64,000 nucleotides of DNA from NCBI GenBank assembly GCA_045597125.1, contig JAZODR010000013.1, forward strand, positions 1-64,000. The letters are read 5' to 3'. The notes beneath the pieces are model-generated. The model was not told the origin of the DNA. It saw nothing but the letters and a program-made list of their open reading frames with translations, and searched no databases. Made by a program: the position numbers and the translations under genes. The DNA comes from RGIG5579 sp045597125 (lineage in GTDB: Bacteria > Bacillota > Clostridia > Oscillospirales > SIG627). This document shows positions 51,900 to 60,265 of this stretch, piece by piece; within the stretch, counting starts at the first letter, position 1, and each line of letters starts with the position of its first letter.

Positions 51900-53357
51900 A
51901 TGAAACTACAAGAGCTTTTTGCGGGTATTCCCGTTTTGTCCTGCAGTGCTGACCCCGAATTGGAGATAAGCTCTGTTTCCTCTGACAGTCGAAAAATTGA
52001 AAGTGGATATGCCTTTGTGTGTCTGAAAGGCTTGAAGGTTGACGGAAGAGCATGGATTCCCGAATCTTTTCAAAAGGGAGCCGTGGTTGCCATTTGTCAG
52101 GAGAAGCCCGAGGTAGATGTTCCCTATGTTTTGGTAGCAGATACCCGTGCGGTTTTGCCTTTGATTTTGTCGAATTTTTACGGTCATCCCGAAAGAAGTT
52201 TTCGTCGGATTATCGGTATTACCGGAACCAACGGTAAGACCACCACTTCTTTTATGATGAAGGCAATTTTCGATCGTGCAGGATGTAAAACGGGTTTGAT
52301 TGGAACTACCAAATACCTTGTTTGTGATGAAGAATTTCCTGTGGATGCAGGTGCGGCGCTTCTGACGACCCCTGACCCTGAATTGCTTTTTCGCTTGTTT
52401 GCGGCTATGCGTGAAAAAGGGGTGGATACGGTCATTATGGAAGCATCCAGCCATGCTTTGGCATTGAAAAAGCTGACAGGTGTACCTTTTGACGTGGGTG
52501 TATTTACCAATCTTACACAAGATCATATTGATTTTCATAAAACCATGGACGAGTATCTGGAAGCCAAGAAAGCCTTGTTCCGTGTTGCCAAAAAGGGTAT
52601 TTTTAATTGCGATGATAAGGCTTTTGAACGCATTTCAGACCGCGTTTCCTCTACGGTTACCACTTATTCCGCATCCGGCAAAGGTGATTATGCCGCAGTA
52701 GAGATTCTTTCGCACGACGATAAGGGCATTTCTTATCGTCTCAGATGCGGGGAAGAGGAGCGTGTGGTCAAGGTTGCCGTGCCCGGATCTTTTACGGTCT
52801 ATAATTCTCTTGCTGCCATTGCCACCGCAAGGGAAGAGGGGATTCCCTGGGAACCGATTTTGGCTTCTCTTGCGGAAATGAATGGGGTAAAGGGAAGAAT
52901 CGAGCGTATTCCCACTAAGACACCTTACTCCGTTTTTATTGATTTTGCGCATACACCTGATGCCTTGGAAAACATTCTGAAAAATCTCAGAGAGTTTACC
53001 ACGGGAAGATTGATTACTTTGTTTGGCTGCGGCGGAGACCGCGATAAGAGTAAGCGTCCCATTATGGGTGAAATCGCATGTCGACTCAGTGATTTTGTAA
53101 TCATTACCTCGGATAATTGCCGCAGCGAAAAGAAAGAGGACATTATTCGGGATATCGTGGTAGGTGCGGAAGGTGCGGGATGTGAATTTGCAACTGTTAC
53201 CGATCGTACGGAGGCAATTCGATTTGCTTTGGACAGTGCCCTTCCCGGAGACGTGATCCTCCTTGCAGGCAAGGGACACGAAGAATATGAAATTGATCAA
53301 AGCGGAAAACACGAGTATTCGGAAAGAAAAATTGTTCTTGAACATATCGGAGAATAA
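51900..53357 (+). CDS. murE: UDP-MurNAc-tripeptide synthetase MurE
   Basis: 485-aa Mur ligase adding the third amino acid to UDP-MurNAc-L-Ala-D-Glu. The ATP site GITGTNGKTTTSFMMKAIF and the carbamylated-Lys region are present. The substrate-selecting motif, normally DNPR for meso-diaminopimelate, reads D405-N-C-R408. The Arg that contacts DAP is kept, so a DAP ligase is still likely. Cytoplasmic. AGGAGAG precedes the ATG; murF follows after 5 bases. Confidence 0.95.
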   Translation: MKLQELFAGIPVLSCSADPELEISSVSSDSRKIESGYAFVCLKGLKVDGRAWIPESFQKGAVVAICQEKPEVDVPYVLVADTRAVLPLILSNFYGHPERSFRRIIGITGTNGKTTTSFMMKAIFDRAGCKTGLIGTTKYLVCDEEFPVDAGAALLTTPDPELLFRLFAAMREKGVDTVIMEASSHALALKKLTGVPFDVGVFTNLTQDHIDFHKTMDEYLEAKKALFRVAKKGIFNCDDKAFERISDRVSSTVTTYSASGKGDYAAVEILSHDDKGISYRLRCGEEERVVKVAVPGSFTVYNSLAAIATAREEGIPWEPILASLAEMNGVKGRIERIPTKTPYSVFIDFAHTPDALENILKNLREFTTGRLITLFGCGGDRDKSKRPIMGEIACRLSDFVIITSDNCRSEKKEDIIRDIVVGAEGAGCEFATVTDRTEAIRFALDSALPGDVILLAGKGHEEYEIDQSGKHEYSERKIVLEHIGE

Positions 53358-53362
53358 AGACT

Positions 53363-54739
53363 ATGATGACTTTAACCCTTTCTGAGATTGCTCTCGCAGT
53401 AGGCGGAGAATTGTTCGGCAACGGAGAAAAAACGATTTGCGGAATTTCAACCGATTCCCGAAAAACCATGCCCGAGGAGATTTTCATTGCTCTGCGGGGT
53501 GAAAAATTTGACGGACACGATTTTATTCAGGATTTGTGGGGCAGATGCTCTGCGGTCATTACGGAGGAACCTGCTCCCGGATTTGACGGTGTTTTGGTTC
53601 CCGATACCCTGAAAGCCTTGGGCGTTCTTTCCGCTTATTGGAAAAAGAAGGTTGCTCCGCGCTTTACTGTGGGTGTAACAGGCTCGGTAGGAAAAACCAC
53701 TACCAAAGAACTGATCGCATCCGTCTTGAAAGAAAAATTTAAGACCCACTGTACCGCAGGCAACTTCAATAATCACATCGGCGTTCCCGTAACCCTGATT
53801 CGCATTGAAAAGGGAACGGAAGCTGTGGTATGCGAAATGGGAATGAGTGCTCGGGGTGAGATTGAATATCTGACAGGGCTTGTTCGCCCCAATCTTGCCG
53901 TGATTACCAACATTGGCACTTCACATATGGAAATCCTCGGTTCTCGCGAAGAAATTTTGGAAGCGAAACTTGAGATCATTGCGGGAATGGAGGAGGGAAG
54001 CACCGTTATTTTGGACGGTGACGAACCGCTTCTTCGCTCAGAAAGTGTTCAGAAGCGACTTTCCGATTTTAAGGTTGTATATGTTGGTTTTGACAGTGGC
54101 AACGACGTGTATCCACTGGATATCTATAAGGGAACGGATCATTTGGCATTTGACGTGATTGCAAATAACAGAGAATTTCGGGTAAAGGTTCCCGCTCTGG
54201 GAGATCATTTTATTAAAAATACGCTGTTTGCCGCTGCGGTAGGTATTTGCTGCGGTGTTTCGGATGAAGCCATTCAAAGCGGTGTTCTGGCATATTCTCC
54301 TATGGGTCTTCGCCAGAAGATTTATTCCAAAAATCAAATTCGTGTCATTGCGGATTGTTACAATGCATCTCCTGAATCTATGGAGGCATCCCTGCGAGTG
54401 CTTGCCGGCAGTGAGGGGAGAAAAATCGCCGTTCTGGGTGATATGCTGGAATTGGGCCCGCTTGCTCAGTCTGCCCACGAAAAAGTGGGTGAGATTGCTT
54501 TTGACTGCGGTGTTGATTTGGTTTACACCTATGGTAAGGTCAGTTATCATATCATGCAGGGTGCAATCAAGGCAGGATTGCCCAAAGAAAAGGTGCTCAA
54601 TTCCATTGATGCCGACCAATTGGCTTCTCTTTTGAAGAATGAATTGAAAGAGGGAGATACGGTTCTCTTTAAGGCGAGCCGCAGAATGAAACTTGAGGAA
54701 ATCATCGCGCTTAGCGGTTTAACGGAACAGGAAAACTAA
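53363..54739 (+). CDS. murF: UDP-MurNAc-tripeptide-D-Ala-D-Ala ligase MurF
   Basis: 458-aa Mur ligase. GISTDSRKTMPEEIFIALRG is the N-terminal UDP-binding block, GVTGSVGKTTTKELIASVL the P-loop and GNFNNHIGVPVTLI the MurF-specific segment. The late block VIADCYNASPESMEASLRVL is typical of MurF. It adds D-Ala-D-Ala to complete the pentapeptide. Confidence 0.97.
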   Translation: MMTLTLSEIALAVGGELFGNGEKTICGISTDSRKTMPEEIFIALRGEKFDGHDFIQDLWGRCSAVITEEPAPGFDGVLVPDTLKALGVLSAYWKKKVAPRFTVGVTGSVGKTTTKELIASVLKEKFKTHCTAGNFNNHIGVPVTLIRIEKGTEAVVCEMGMSARGEIEYLTGLVRPNLAVITNIGTSHMEILGSREEILEAKLEIIAGMEEGSTVILDGDEPLLRSESVQKRLSDFKVVYVGFDSGNDVYPLDIYKGTDHLAFDVIANNREFRVKVPALGDHFIKNTLFAAAVGICCGVSDEAIQSGVLAYSPMGLRQKIYSKNQIRVIADCYNASPESMEASLRVLAGSEGRKIAVLGDMLELGPLAQSAHEKVGEIAFDCGVDLVYTYGKVSYHIMQGAIKAGLPKEKVLNSIDADQLASLLKNELKEGDTVLFKASRRMKLEEIIALSGLTEQEN

Positions 54740-54741
54740 TT

Positions 54742-55716
54742 ATGAATATCTGGATTATGATCGGCGCTTTTTTGCTGACACTCATCATTACCTTTTTGCT
54801 GGAGAAAAAATTTATTCCGTTTTTGATGCGGATCAAGATGGGCCAGACAATTTTGGAGATCGGCCCCCGTTGGCACAAGTCTAAAGAGGGAACTCCCACT
54901 ATGGGCGGTCTGTTTTTTATCGGAGGAATTTTAGCCTCTGTGGCATTGTTCGGAATTCCCTCCATTATCCGCGGCGGTGATATGACGCTCCTGAAGGTTT
55001 TTGTGATGTCCTTGCTTTACGGCATCGTCGGTTTTATTGACGACTTTGTCAAATTCGTAAAGAAGCGCAATAAAGGCTTGACTGCGATCCAGAAATTGAT
55101 TTTTCAGTTTGCTATTGCCGGGGGATTCCTATTTTCCGTGAAGGATGAACTTACTACGGCGCTGGATTTGCCTTTTACTGATTTTTCACTTGAACTTGGA
55201 TGGTTTTACTGGGTATTTGCCATCATTTTTCTGGTACTTGTTACCAATGCGGTCAATCTTACGGATGGCATTGACGGTCTTGCGGGAAGCACTACACTGG
55301 TGACATTTGTGTTCTTTGGTGTTCTCGCTTTGCTGAAAGATTTTTCAGGCGGTGTTTTGTTCTCCTCCGCACTTTGCGGCGGAATGGTTGGCTTTTTGAT
55401 TTATAACATTTACCCCGCGAGAATTTTTATGGGTGATACCGGTTCCTTGTTTCTTGGGGGCGCGGTAGCAGGTATGGCGTTTTGGCTGAACAAGCCTCTT
55501 CTAATTGTTTTCGTAGGCTTTGTGTATCTGTTTGAAGCACTGAGCGTTGTGTTGCAGGTAGTTTCTTACAAATTGTTTCGGAAGCGCGTTTTCAAAATGG
55601 CGCCCTTTCATCATCATTTGGAAATGTGCGGTTGGCGTGAGCCAAGTATTGTTTCTTTGTCCTGCCTCATAACGGCAATGCTTTCCATTCTGGCATATTT
55701 TGGTTTTTATTTTTGA
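54742..55716 (+). CDS. mraY: Phospho-MurNAc-pentapeptide transferase MraY
   Basis: 324-aa membrane enzyme making lipid I. About ten helices; the conserved cytoplasmic motifs are GTPTMGGLFFI, DDFVKFVKKRNKGLTA, NAVNLTDGIDGLAG, FMGDTGSLFLGG and the C-terminal APFHHHLEMCGW. In most clusters murD follows; here ftsW starts 37 bases later. Confidence 0.97.
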   Translation: MNIWIMIGAFLLTLIITFLLEKKFIPFLMRIKMGQTILEIGPRWHKSKEGTPTMGGLFFIGGILASVALFGIPSIIRGGDMTLLKVFVMSLLYGIVGFIDDFVKFVKKRNKGLTAIQKLIFQFAIAGGFLFSVKDELTTALDLPFTDFSLELGWFYWVFAIIFLVLVTNAVNLTDGIDGLAGSTTLVTFVFFGVLALLKDFSGGVLFSSALCGGMVGFLIYNIYPARIFMGDTGSLFLGGAVAGMAFWLNKPLLIVFVGFVYLFEALSVVLQVVSYKLFRKRVFKMAPFHHHLEMCGWREPSIVSLSCLITAMLSILAYFGFYF

Positions 55717-55753
55717 TTGAGCTCCGATTATTATAATCGGAAAGGAGGTCGTA

Positions 55754-56926
55754 ATGGCAAAATCCGTTGAGTCTAAGCAAAAGCTTGTTCCCTTAAAAAA
55801 GAAAAAAGAAGTGCAAAGGCTCCGTGCCGGAATCGACTGGTGGTTTGCAAGTATCGTTTTATTCCTTCTGACTTTGGGAACGGTATTTATTTATTCGGCA
55901 AGCTACGTATTTGCAAAAGAAAACCACGGAAGCAGTTACTTTTTTATCAGTAAACAAATCGGATGGGTTTTCATTTCTCTTTTGATTTTGTTTTTAATCG
56001 TGCGCTATTTTGACTATCTGATCTTAAAGCGCTTTGCTTGGCTTGGTTTTGTAGCCTCCTATGTTTTGCTTTGGTGTGTATTTTTCTTCGGTGCGGATGC
56101 CAATGGTGCAAAAAGATGGATTCGCATCGGTATTCAGTTTCAGCCTTCCGAGATTGTGAAATTCACCGTGATTTTGGTAATTGCGGCTTATGTGGTTCAA
56201 TTAGAAAACAAAGGAAAGGATTTGATCAGAACTTTTCGACACGGTGTTTTGCCGTTTGCCTTATTGGCAATTGCTATTGCAATTCCGCTTTTGCTACAGC
56301 CCCATTTGTCTGCAACCATCATTATTATCGGTTTGATTGGTTGTATGATGCTTTTGAGCGGTGTGAAGTCCTCGTATCTTCTCAGCGCCGTTGGACTTGC
56401 AAGTGTAGCAATGTTTTTCATAGCAAACTTCACGTCCCATGGAAGGGCGCGTATTACCACATGGCTTCATCCGGAAAATGATATTCGCGGAGATGGCTGG
56501 CAGCCTTTGCAAAGTCTTTATGCCATCGGCTCCGGCGGTATGTGGGGTGTGGGCTTCGGTGAATCCAAGCAAAAGCACCTTTATTTGCCCGAGCCGCAGA
56601 ACGACTACATCTTCTCGGTCATTTGCGAAGAAATGGGCTTTGCCTTTGCGATGGTTATTATCGCATTGTTTTTGATTTTGATTTGGCGGGGCTTTTTGAT
56701 TGCGAAAAATGCACCCTCTAAATTTTCTTCTCTTCTCGTTATGGGAATTATTTGTCAAATTGGAATTCAGGTATTTTTGAATATTGCAGTTGTAAGCGGT
56801 TCAATCCCCAGTACCGGTGTATCTCTCCCGTTTTTCAGCTACGGTGGTACGTCACTGATGGTATTTATGGCGGAAATGGGAATCGTTCTGAATGTATCAA
56901 AATACTCTTATAAAGAAAAAACGTAA
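55754..56926 (+). CDS. ftsW: SEDS glycosyltransferase FtsW
   Basis: 390-aa polytopic SEDS protein that polymerises lipid II together with a class B PBP. GAKRWIRIGIQFQPSEIVKF is the signature; then PHLSATIIIIGLIG, GDGWQPLQSLYAIGSGGMWG and the C-terminal block IPSTGVSLPFFSYGGTSLM. A short basic cytoplasmic N-terminus leads the first helix. It could equally be called SpoVE; position next to murG fits both. Confidence 0.95.
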   Translation: MAKSVESKQKLVPLKKKKEVQRLRAGIDWWFASIVLFLLTLGTVFIYSASYVFAKENHGSSYFFISKQIGWVFISLLILFLIVRYFDYLILKRFAWLGFVASYVLLWCVFFFGADANGAKRWIRIGIQFQPSEIVKFTVILVIAAYVVQLENKGKDLIRTFRHGVLPFALLAIAIAIPLLLQPHLSATIIIIGLIGCMMLLSGVKSSYLLSAVGLASVAMFFIANFTSHGRARITTWLHPENDIRGDGWQPLQSLYAIGSGGMWGVGFGESKQKHLYLPEPQNDYIFSVICEEMGFAFAMVIIALFLILIWRGFLIAKNAPSKFSSLLVMGIICQIGIQVFLNIAVVSGSIPSTGVSLPFFSYGGTSLMVFMAEMGIVLNVSKYSYKEKT

Positions 56927-56941
56927 ATACGGAGGAAGATT

Positions 56942-58042
56942 GTGAGAGCAGTTTTAAGCGGTGGCGGTACCGCAGGACATATTAATCCCGCAATTTTTAT
57001 TGCAAAGAAAATTTTGGAAAAGGAGCCTGACAGTCAGATTCTTTTCGTCGGTACTCCTGCGGGAATGGAGAATCGTCTGACTGAAAAAGAGGGTTTTCAG
57101 ATTCGTCATGTTGAGGTAATGGGTCTGCAGAGAAAGCTTACCTTGAAAAATATCAAAGCGGCTTATCTTGCAGTTTCCAGCGTGGGAAAGGCGAAAAGAA
57201 TTCTGCGGGATTTTCGTCCCGACGTGGTAATCGGAACGGGCGGATACGTATCCTGGCCCGTTCTTCGCGCGGCCGCATCTATGAAAATCCCTACGCTGAT
57301 TCATGAGCAAAACGCTTTCCCCGGTTTAACTACACGCAAGCTTTCTGCAGTGGTTGATAAAGTTTGCCTGTCCTTTGATGCTTCTCGTTCTTATTTTTCC
57401 GGTATTGAGGAAAAACTGGTGCTCACGGGAAATCCAACAGCACCCGAACTTGAAAATATATCGGTGAGAAAAGCCCGCAGCGAATTGGGTATCAGCGCAC
57501 CGTTTTTGCTTTCTTATGGCGGAAGTCTGGGTGCAAGTGCCATCAATGAGGCTATTTTTACCGTTGCCAAGGAATATTCCCGCAAGAAGCCGATTTTCCA
57601 TACTCATGCTTTCGGAATTCGAGAATATGACCAATGGATGAATTTAGAGAAGACAGAAGGCATTTGTCGCTTCGGTAACGTGAAATTCTGCGATTATATT
57701 TACGATATGCCAAAGCAAATGAAGGCGGCAGATTTGGTAATATGCCGTGCGGGAGCAATTACCTTGGCGGAACTTTCCCTTTTGGGTAAACCTGCCATTT
57801 TGATTCCTTCTCCCAATGTTACCGATAATCATCAGTATAAAAATGCTCTTGTATATGCACAGAGCGGTGCGGCAGTCCTAATTGAGGAAAAGGACTTGAC
57901 CCCCGGGAAATTGATGGATGAAATTGATGGGATTTTGAATAGTCCATCAAAGCTTTCCCAAATGAGTGAACATATGAAAAAAATGGCACAACCCGGTGCC
58001 ACCGATCGAATCTGGGACGAGATTTGTAAGATTCGGAAATAG
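56942..58042 (+). CDS. murG: UDP-GlcNAc transferase MurG
   Basis: 366-aa GT28 enzyme converting lipid I to lipid II on the inner face of the membrane. SGGGTAGHINPAIFIAKKI is the N-terminal loop, GTGGYVSWPVLRAA follows, and the C-terminal domain has GGSLGASAINEA and ICRAGAITLAELSLLGKPAI. Start is a GTG at 56942 with GGAGGAAG upstream. Confidence 0.97.
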   Translation: MRAVLSGGGTAGHINPAIFIAKKILEKEPDSQILFVGTPAGMENRLTEKEGFQIRHVEVMGLQRKLTLKNIKAAYLAVSSVGKAKRILRDFRPDVVIGTGGYVSWPVLRAAASMKIPTLIHEQNAFPGLTTRKLSAVVDKVCLSFDASRSYFSGIEEKLVLTGNPTAPELENISVRKARSELGISAPFLLSYGGSLGASAINEAIFTVAKEYSRKKPIFHTHAFGIREYDQWMNLEKTEGICRFGNVKFCDYIYDMPKQMKAADLVICRAGAITLAELSLLGKPAILIPSPNVTDNHQYKNALVYAQSGAAVLIEEKDLTPGKLMDEIDGILNSPSKLSQMSEHMKKMAQPGATDRIWDEICKIRK

Positions 58043-58051
58043 GAGTCAGTT

Positions 58052-58825
58052 ATGAGTCAAGAGCTGTCGGCATTTGCCAAAAAAAGAAAATCCAAAAAAA
58101 TCCGACGCTTCCTGTTTCTTTCTATTCTTTTGATTGCCCTTTTAGGAACGGCGACATATTTCGTGTTGGAAAATTTCTTTGTCGTAAAAGAGATTTCCAT
58201 ACAAAAATCGGATATTTATCAATCGGCAGACGTTTCAGCCTGCGCCAACATCAAAAAAGGTGTTCCCTTGTATAAGATTGATAAAAAGAAAATTGCTGAA
58301 AAGGTGGAAGCGAAATTTCCGTATCTAGAAGAAGTTAAAATAGCATATAAGCTTCCCGATAAGGTACAGATTCGTTTTCGTGAGGAATACGGAAATTATT
58401 CTATTGCCCTTGGGGTGGAACTGTTTGCGCTGGATGACAATATGCAAGTACTTGCAAAGGAAGATGGAAAGTCGGGCATTGAGCGAATTGAAATCATCAG
58501 TGGCGATGTAAAAAGCTGTATCGTAGGGGAAAGTTTAAGCTTTATTGACGAAGATACCGCTCCCATTTTGCGTAGCCTGGTAAAAGCTTTGAATGACAAG
58601 AAGATGATTGATTCTGTTAATTCTATAAATGTAAGCAATCAGTTCGACATCAGAGTTGACTACGAGGGAAGATTCGATCTGGCATTGGGAGATCATCAGG
58701 ATCTTCCTTTGAAACTTGCAATGGTCCAAAAGATATTGGAAGATTTGGATAGCGCAGCGTCGGGACAAATTGATATTTCCGATTCGGACCAGGCGTATGT
58801 GAAACTGAACGACCAAGCCGCATAA
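58052..58825 (+). CDS. ftsQ: Division protein FtsQ/DivIB
   Basis: 257-aa bitopic protein: basic cytoplasmic N-terminus (KKRKSKKIRR), one membrane helix (about residues 23-45), a POTRA domain starting VVKEISIQKSDIYQSADVSA, and the FtsQ beta domain. KKGVPLYKIDKKKIAEKVEA and FPYLEEVKIAYKLPDKVQI are typical. It forms the FtsQLB-type complex with the FtsL above. Starts 9 bases after murG. Confidence 0.88.
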   Translation: MSQELSAFAKKRKSKKIRRFLFLSILLIALLGTATYFVLENFFVVKEISIQKSDIYQSADVSACANIKKGVPLYKIDKKKIAEKVEAKFPYLEEVKIAYKLPDKVQIRFREEYGNYSIALGVELFALDDNMQVLAKEDGKSGIERIEIISGDVKSCIVGESLSFIDEDTAPILRSLVKALNDKKMIDSVNSINVSNQFDIRVDYEGRFDLALGDHQDLPLKLAMVQKILEDLDSAASGQIDISDSDQAYVKLNDQAA

Positions 58826-58865
58826 AGATTTATACAAAAAATTCACATCTTTTTTAAAAAAACTA

Positions 58866-58894
58866 TTGCAATTTCAAGAAAAAACATTTACAAT
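58866..58894 (+). promoter_or_regulatory. Sigma-A promoter of ftsZ
   Basis: TTGCAA (58866-58871), 17-base spacer, TACAAT (58889-58894), 67 bases before ftsZ. It allows expression independent of the rest of the cluster. Confidence 0.65.
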
Positions 58895-58961
58895 ACATAT
58901 TAAGAGTCGATTTATCAGCGAAAAATGTAGGAATAAAAAGAATGAATAGGAGGATTTCCAA

Positions 58962-60119
58962 ATGTCTTATGAAATGGATCCGAACTACGAAAGTGTAGTG
59001 AATATTAAGGTAGTAGGTGTTGGCGGAGGCGGAAACAATACCGTTAAGCGTATGATTCAGTCCAATGTCAGAGGTGTAGAGTTTATCGCGTTGAATACCG
59101 ATCTTATGACTCTTTCCGCTACCCAGGCTCCCAAGCAGATTGCCATTGGCGAAAGAACTACCAAGGGAAAGGGCGCCGGCGCAAATCCCGCAATCGGTAA
59201 GCAGGCTGCTGAGGAGAGCACCGAGGAAATTACCCAGGCTTTGGCAGGTGCTGATATGGTATTTATTACTGCAGGTATGGGTGGCGGTACCGGTACCGGT
59301 GCAGCTCCCGTTGTTGCTAAGATTGCAAAAGAAATGGGTATCCTCACCATCGGTATTGTAACTAAGCCTTTTGCTTTTGAAGGCAAGAGAAGAATGGATC
59401 AGGCCGAAGAGGGTATTAAGGTTCTTTCCGAGTATGTTGACTCCTTGGTTGTAATCCCCAATGAGAGACTGAAGTCTGTTTCAGAGAAGAAGATCACCCT
59501 TCTCAATGCATTTGAAATTGCTGATTCCGTTCTTGCTGACGGTGTTCAGTCCATTTCTGAATTGATTAATGTTCCCGGTATTGTAAATCTCGACTTTGCT
59601 GACGTTACTACCGTTATGAAGGATGCAGGTCTTGCACATATGGGTGTTGGTAGCGCTAAGGGTCAGGGCAAAGCAGAAGCCGCTGCTAAGATGGCGATTC
59701 AAAGTCCTCTTCTGGAGACCAGTATTGCAGGCGCACGTGGTATTATCATCAACATTACCGGTTCTTCCGATATCGGATTTGAAGAGGTTGAGATCGCTTC
59801 CAGTATGATCCGTGAGCAGGGACATCCCGATGCAAATATTATCTGGGGTGCTGCATTTGATGAAACTCTTGAGGATGAGATCCGTGTTACCGTTGTCGCT
59901 ACCGATTTTGGTACTAAGATTGAAACCGCAAAGGATCTGGCTGAGAAGGCAAAGGCTCCCGTAGATGATGATCTGAGCATTATCACCGATTCCAAGCCTG
60001 CTCCCATTTCCTCTGATAAAAGAAAAGAGCTTGAGGAGCTTGTAGGTGACGAGGATGATCTGGACGATTTGATCGCAAGATTGAAATCCAGCCGTAAGAG
60101 AACCATTCTGGAAGACTAA
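58962..60119 (+). CDS. ftsZ: Cell division GTPase FtsZ
   Basis: 385-aa tubulin-like GTPase forming the division ring. The nucleotide pocket shows GVGGGGNNTVKRM at residues 19-31 and the tubulin signature GMGGGTGTG at 105-113; the T7-type catalytic loop lies in NLDFADVTTVM. The linker after about residue 325 is short and acidic. The end, LDDLIARLKSSRKRTILED, lacks the usual IPxFLR-type peptide that binds FtsA or SepF. No ftsA is adjacent. Confidence 0.97.
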   Translation: MSYEMDPNYESVVNIKVVGVGGGGNNTVKRMIQSNVRGVEFIALNTDLMTLSATQAPKQIAIGERTTKGKGAGANPAIGKQAAEESTEEITQALAGADMVFITAGMGGGTGTGAAPVVAKIAKEMGILTIGIVTKPFAFEGKRRMDQAEEGIKVLSEYVDSLVVIPNERLKSVSEKKITLLNAFEIADSVLADGVQSISELINVPGIVNLDFADVTTVMKDAGLAHMGVGSAKGQGKAEAAAKMAIQSPLLETSIAGARGIIINITGSSDIGFEEVEIASSMIREQGHPDANIIWGAAFDETLEDEIRVTVVATDFGTKIETAKDLAEKAKAPVDDDLSIITDSKPAPISSDKRKELEELVGDEDDLDDLIARLKSSRKRTILED

Positions 60120-60133
60120 TTTTGTAAAAAACG

Positions 60134-60161
60134 AAAGAGGGGTGGATTCACCCCTCTTTTT
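60134..60161 (+). terminator. Intrinsic terminator after ftsZ
   Basis: AAAGAGGGGTG / CACCCCTCTTT with a GATT loop and a T-run. Confidence 0.9.
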
Positions 60162-60203
60162 CTTATGTTCGGTGAAGCATTTGTTAAGAAAAAAAGAATC
60201 CTA

Positions 60204-60232
60204 TTGCATTTTTCCTCGAATGGTGGTAGAAT
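60204..60232 (+). promoter_or_regulatory. Sigma-A promoter of the LtaS-like gene
   Basis: TTGCAT (60204-60209), 17-base spacer, TAGAAT (60227-60232), 33 bases before the ATG. Confidence 0.6.
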
Positions 60233-60265
60233 GCACTTAGTCTTTCTAAGAAAGGAAATTTTATT

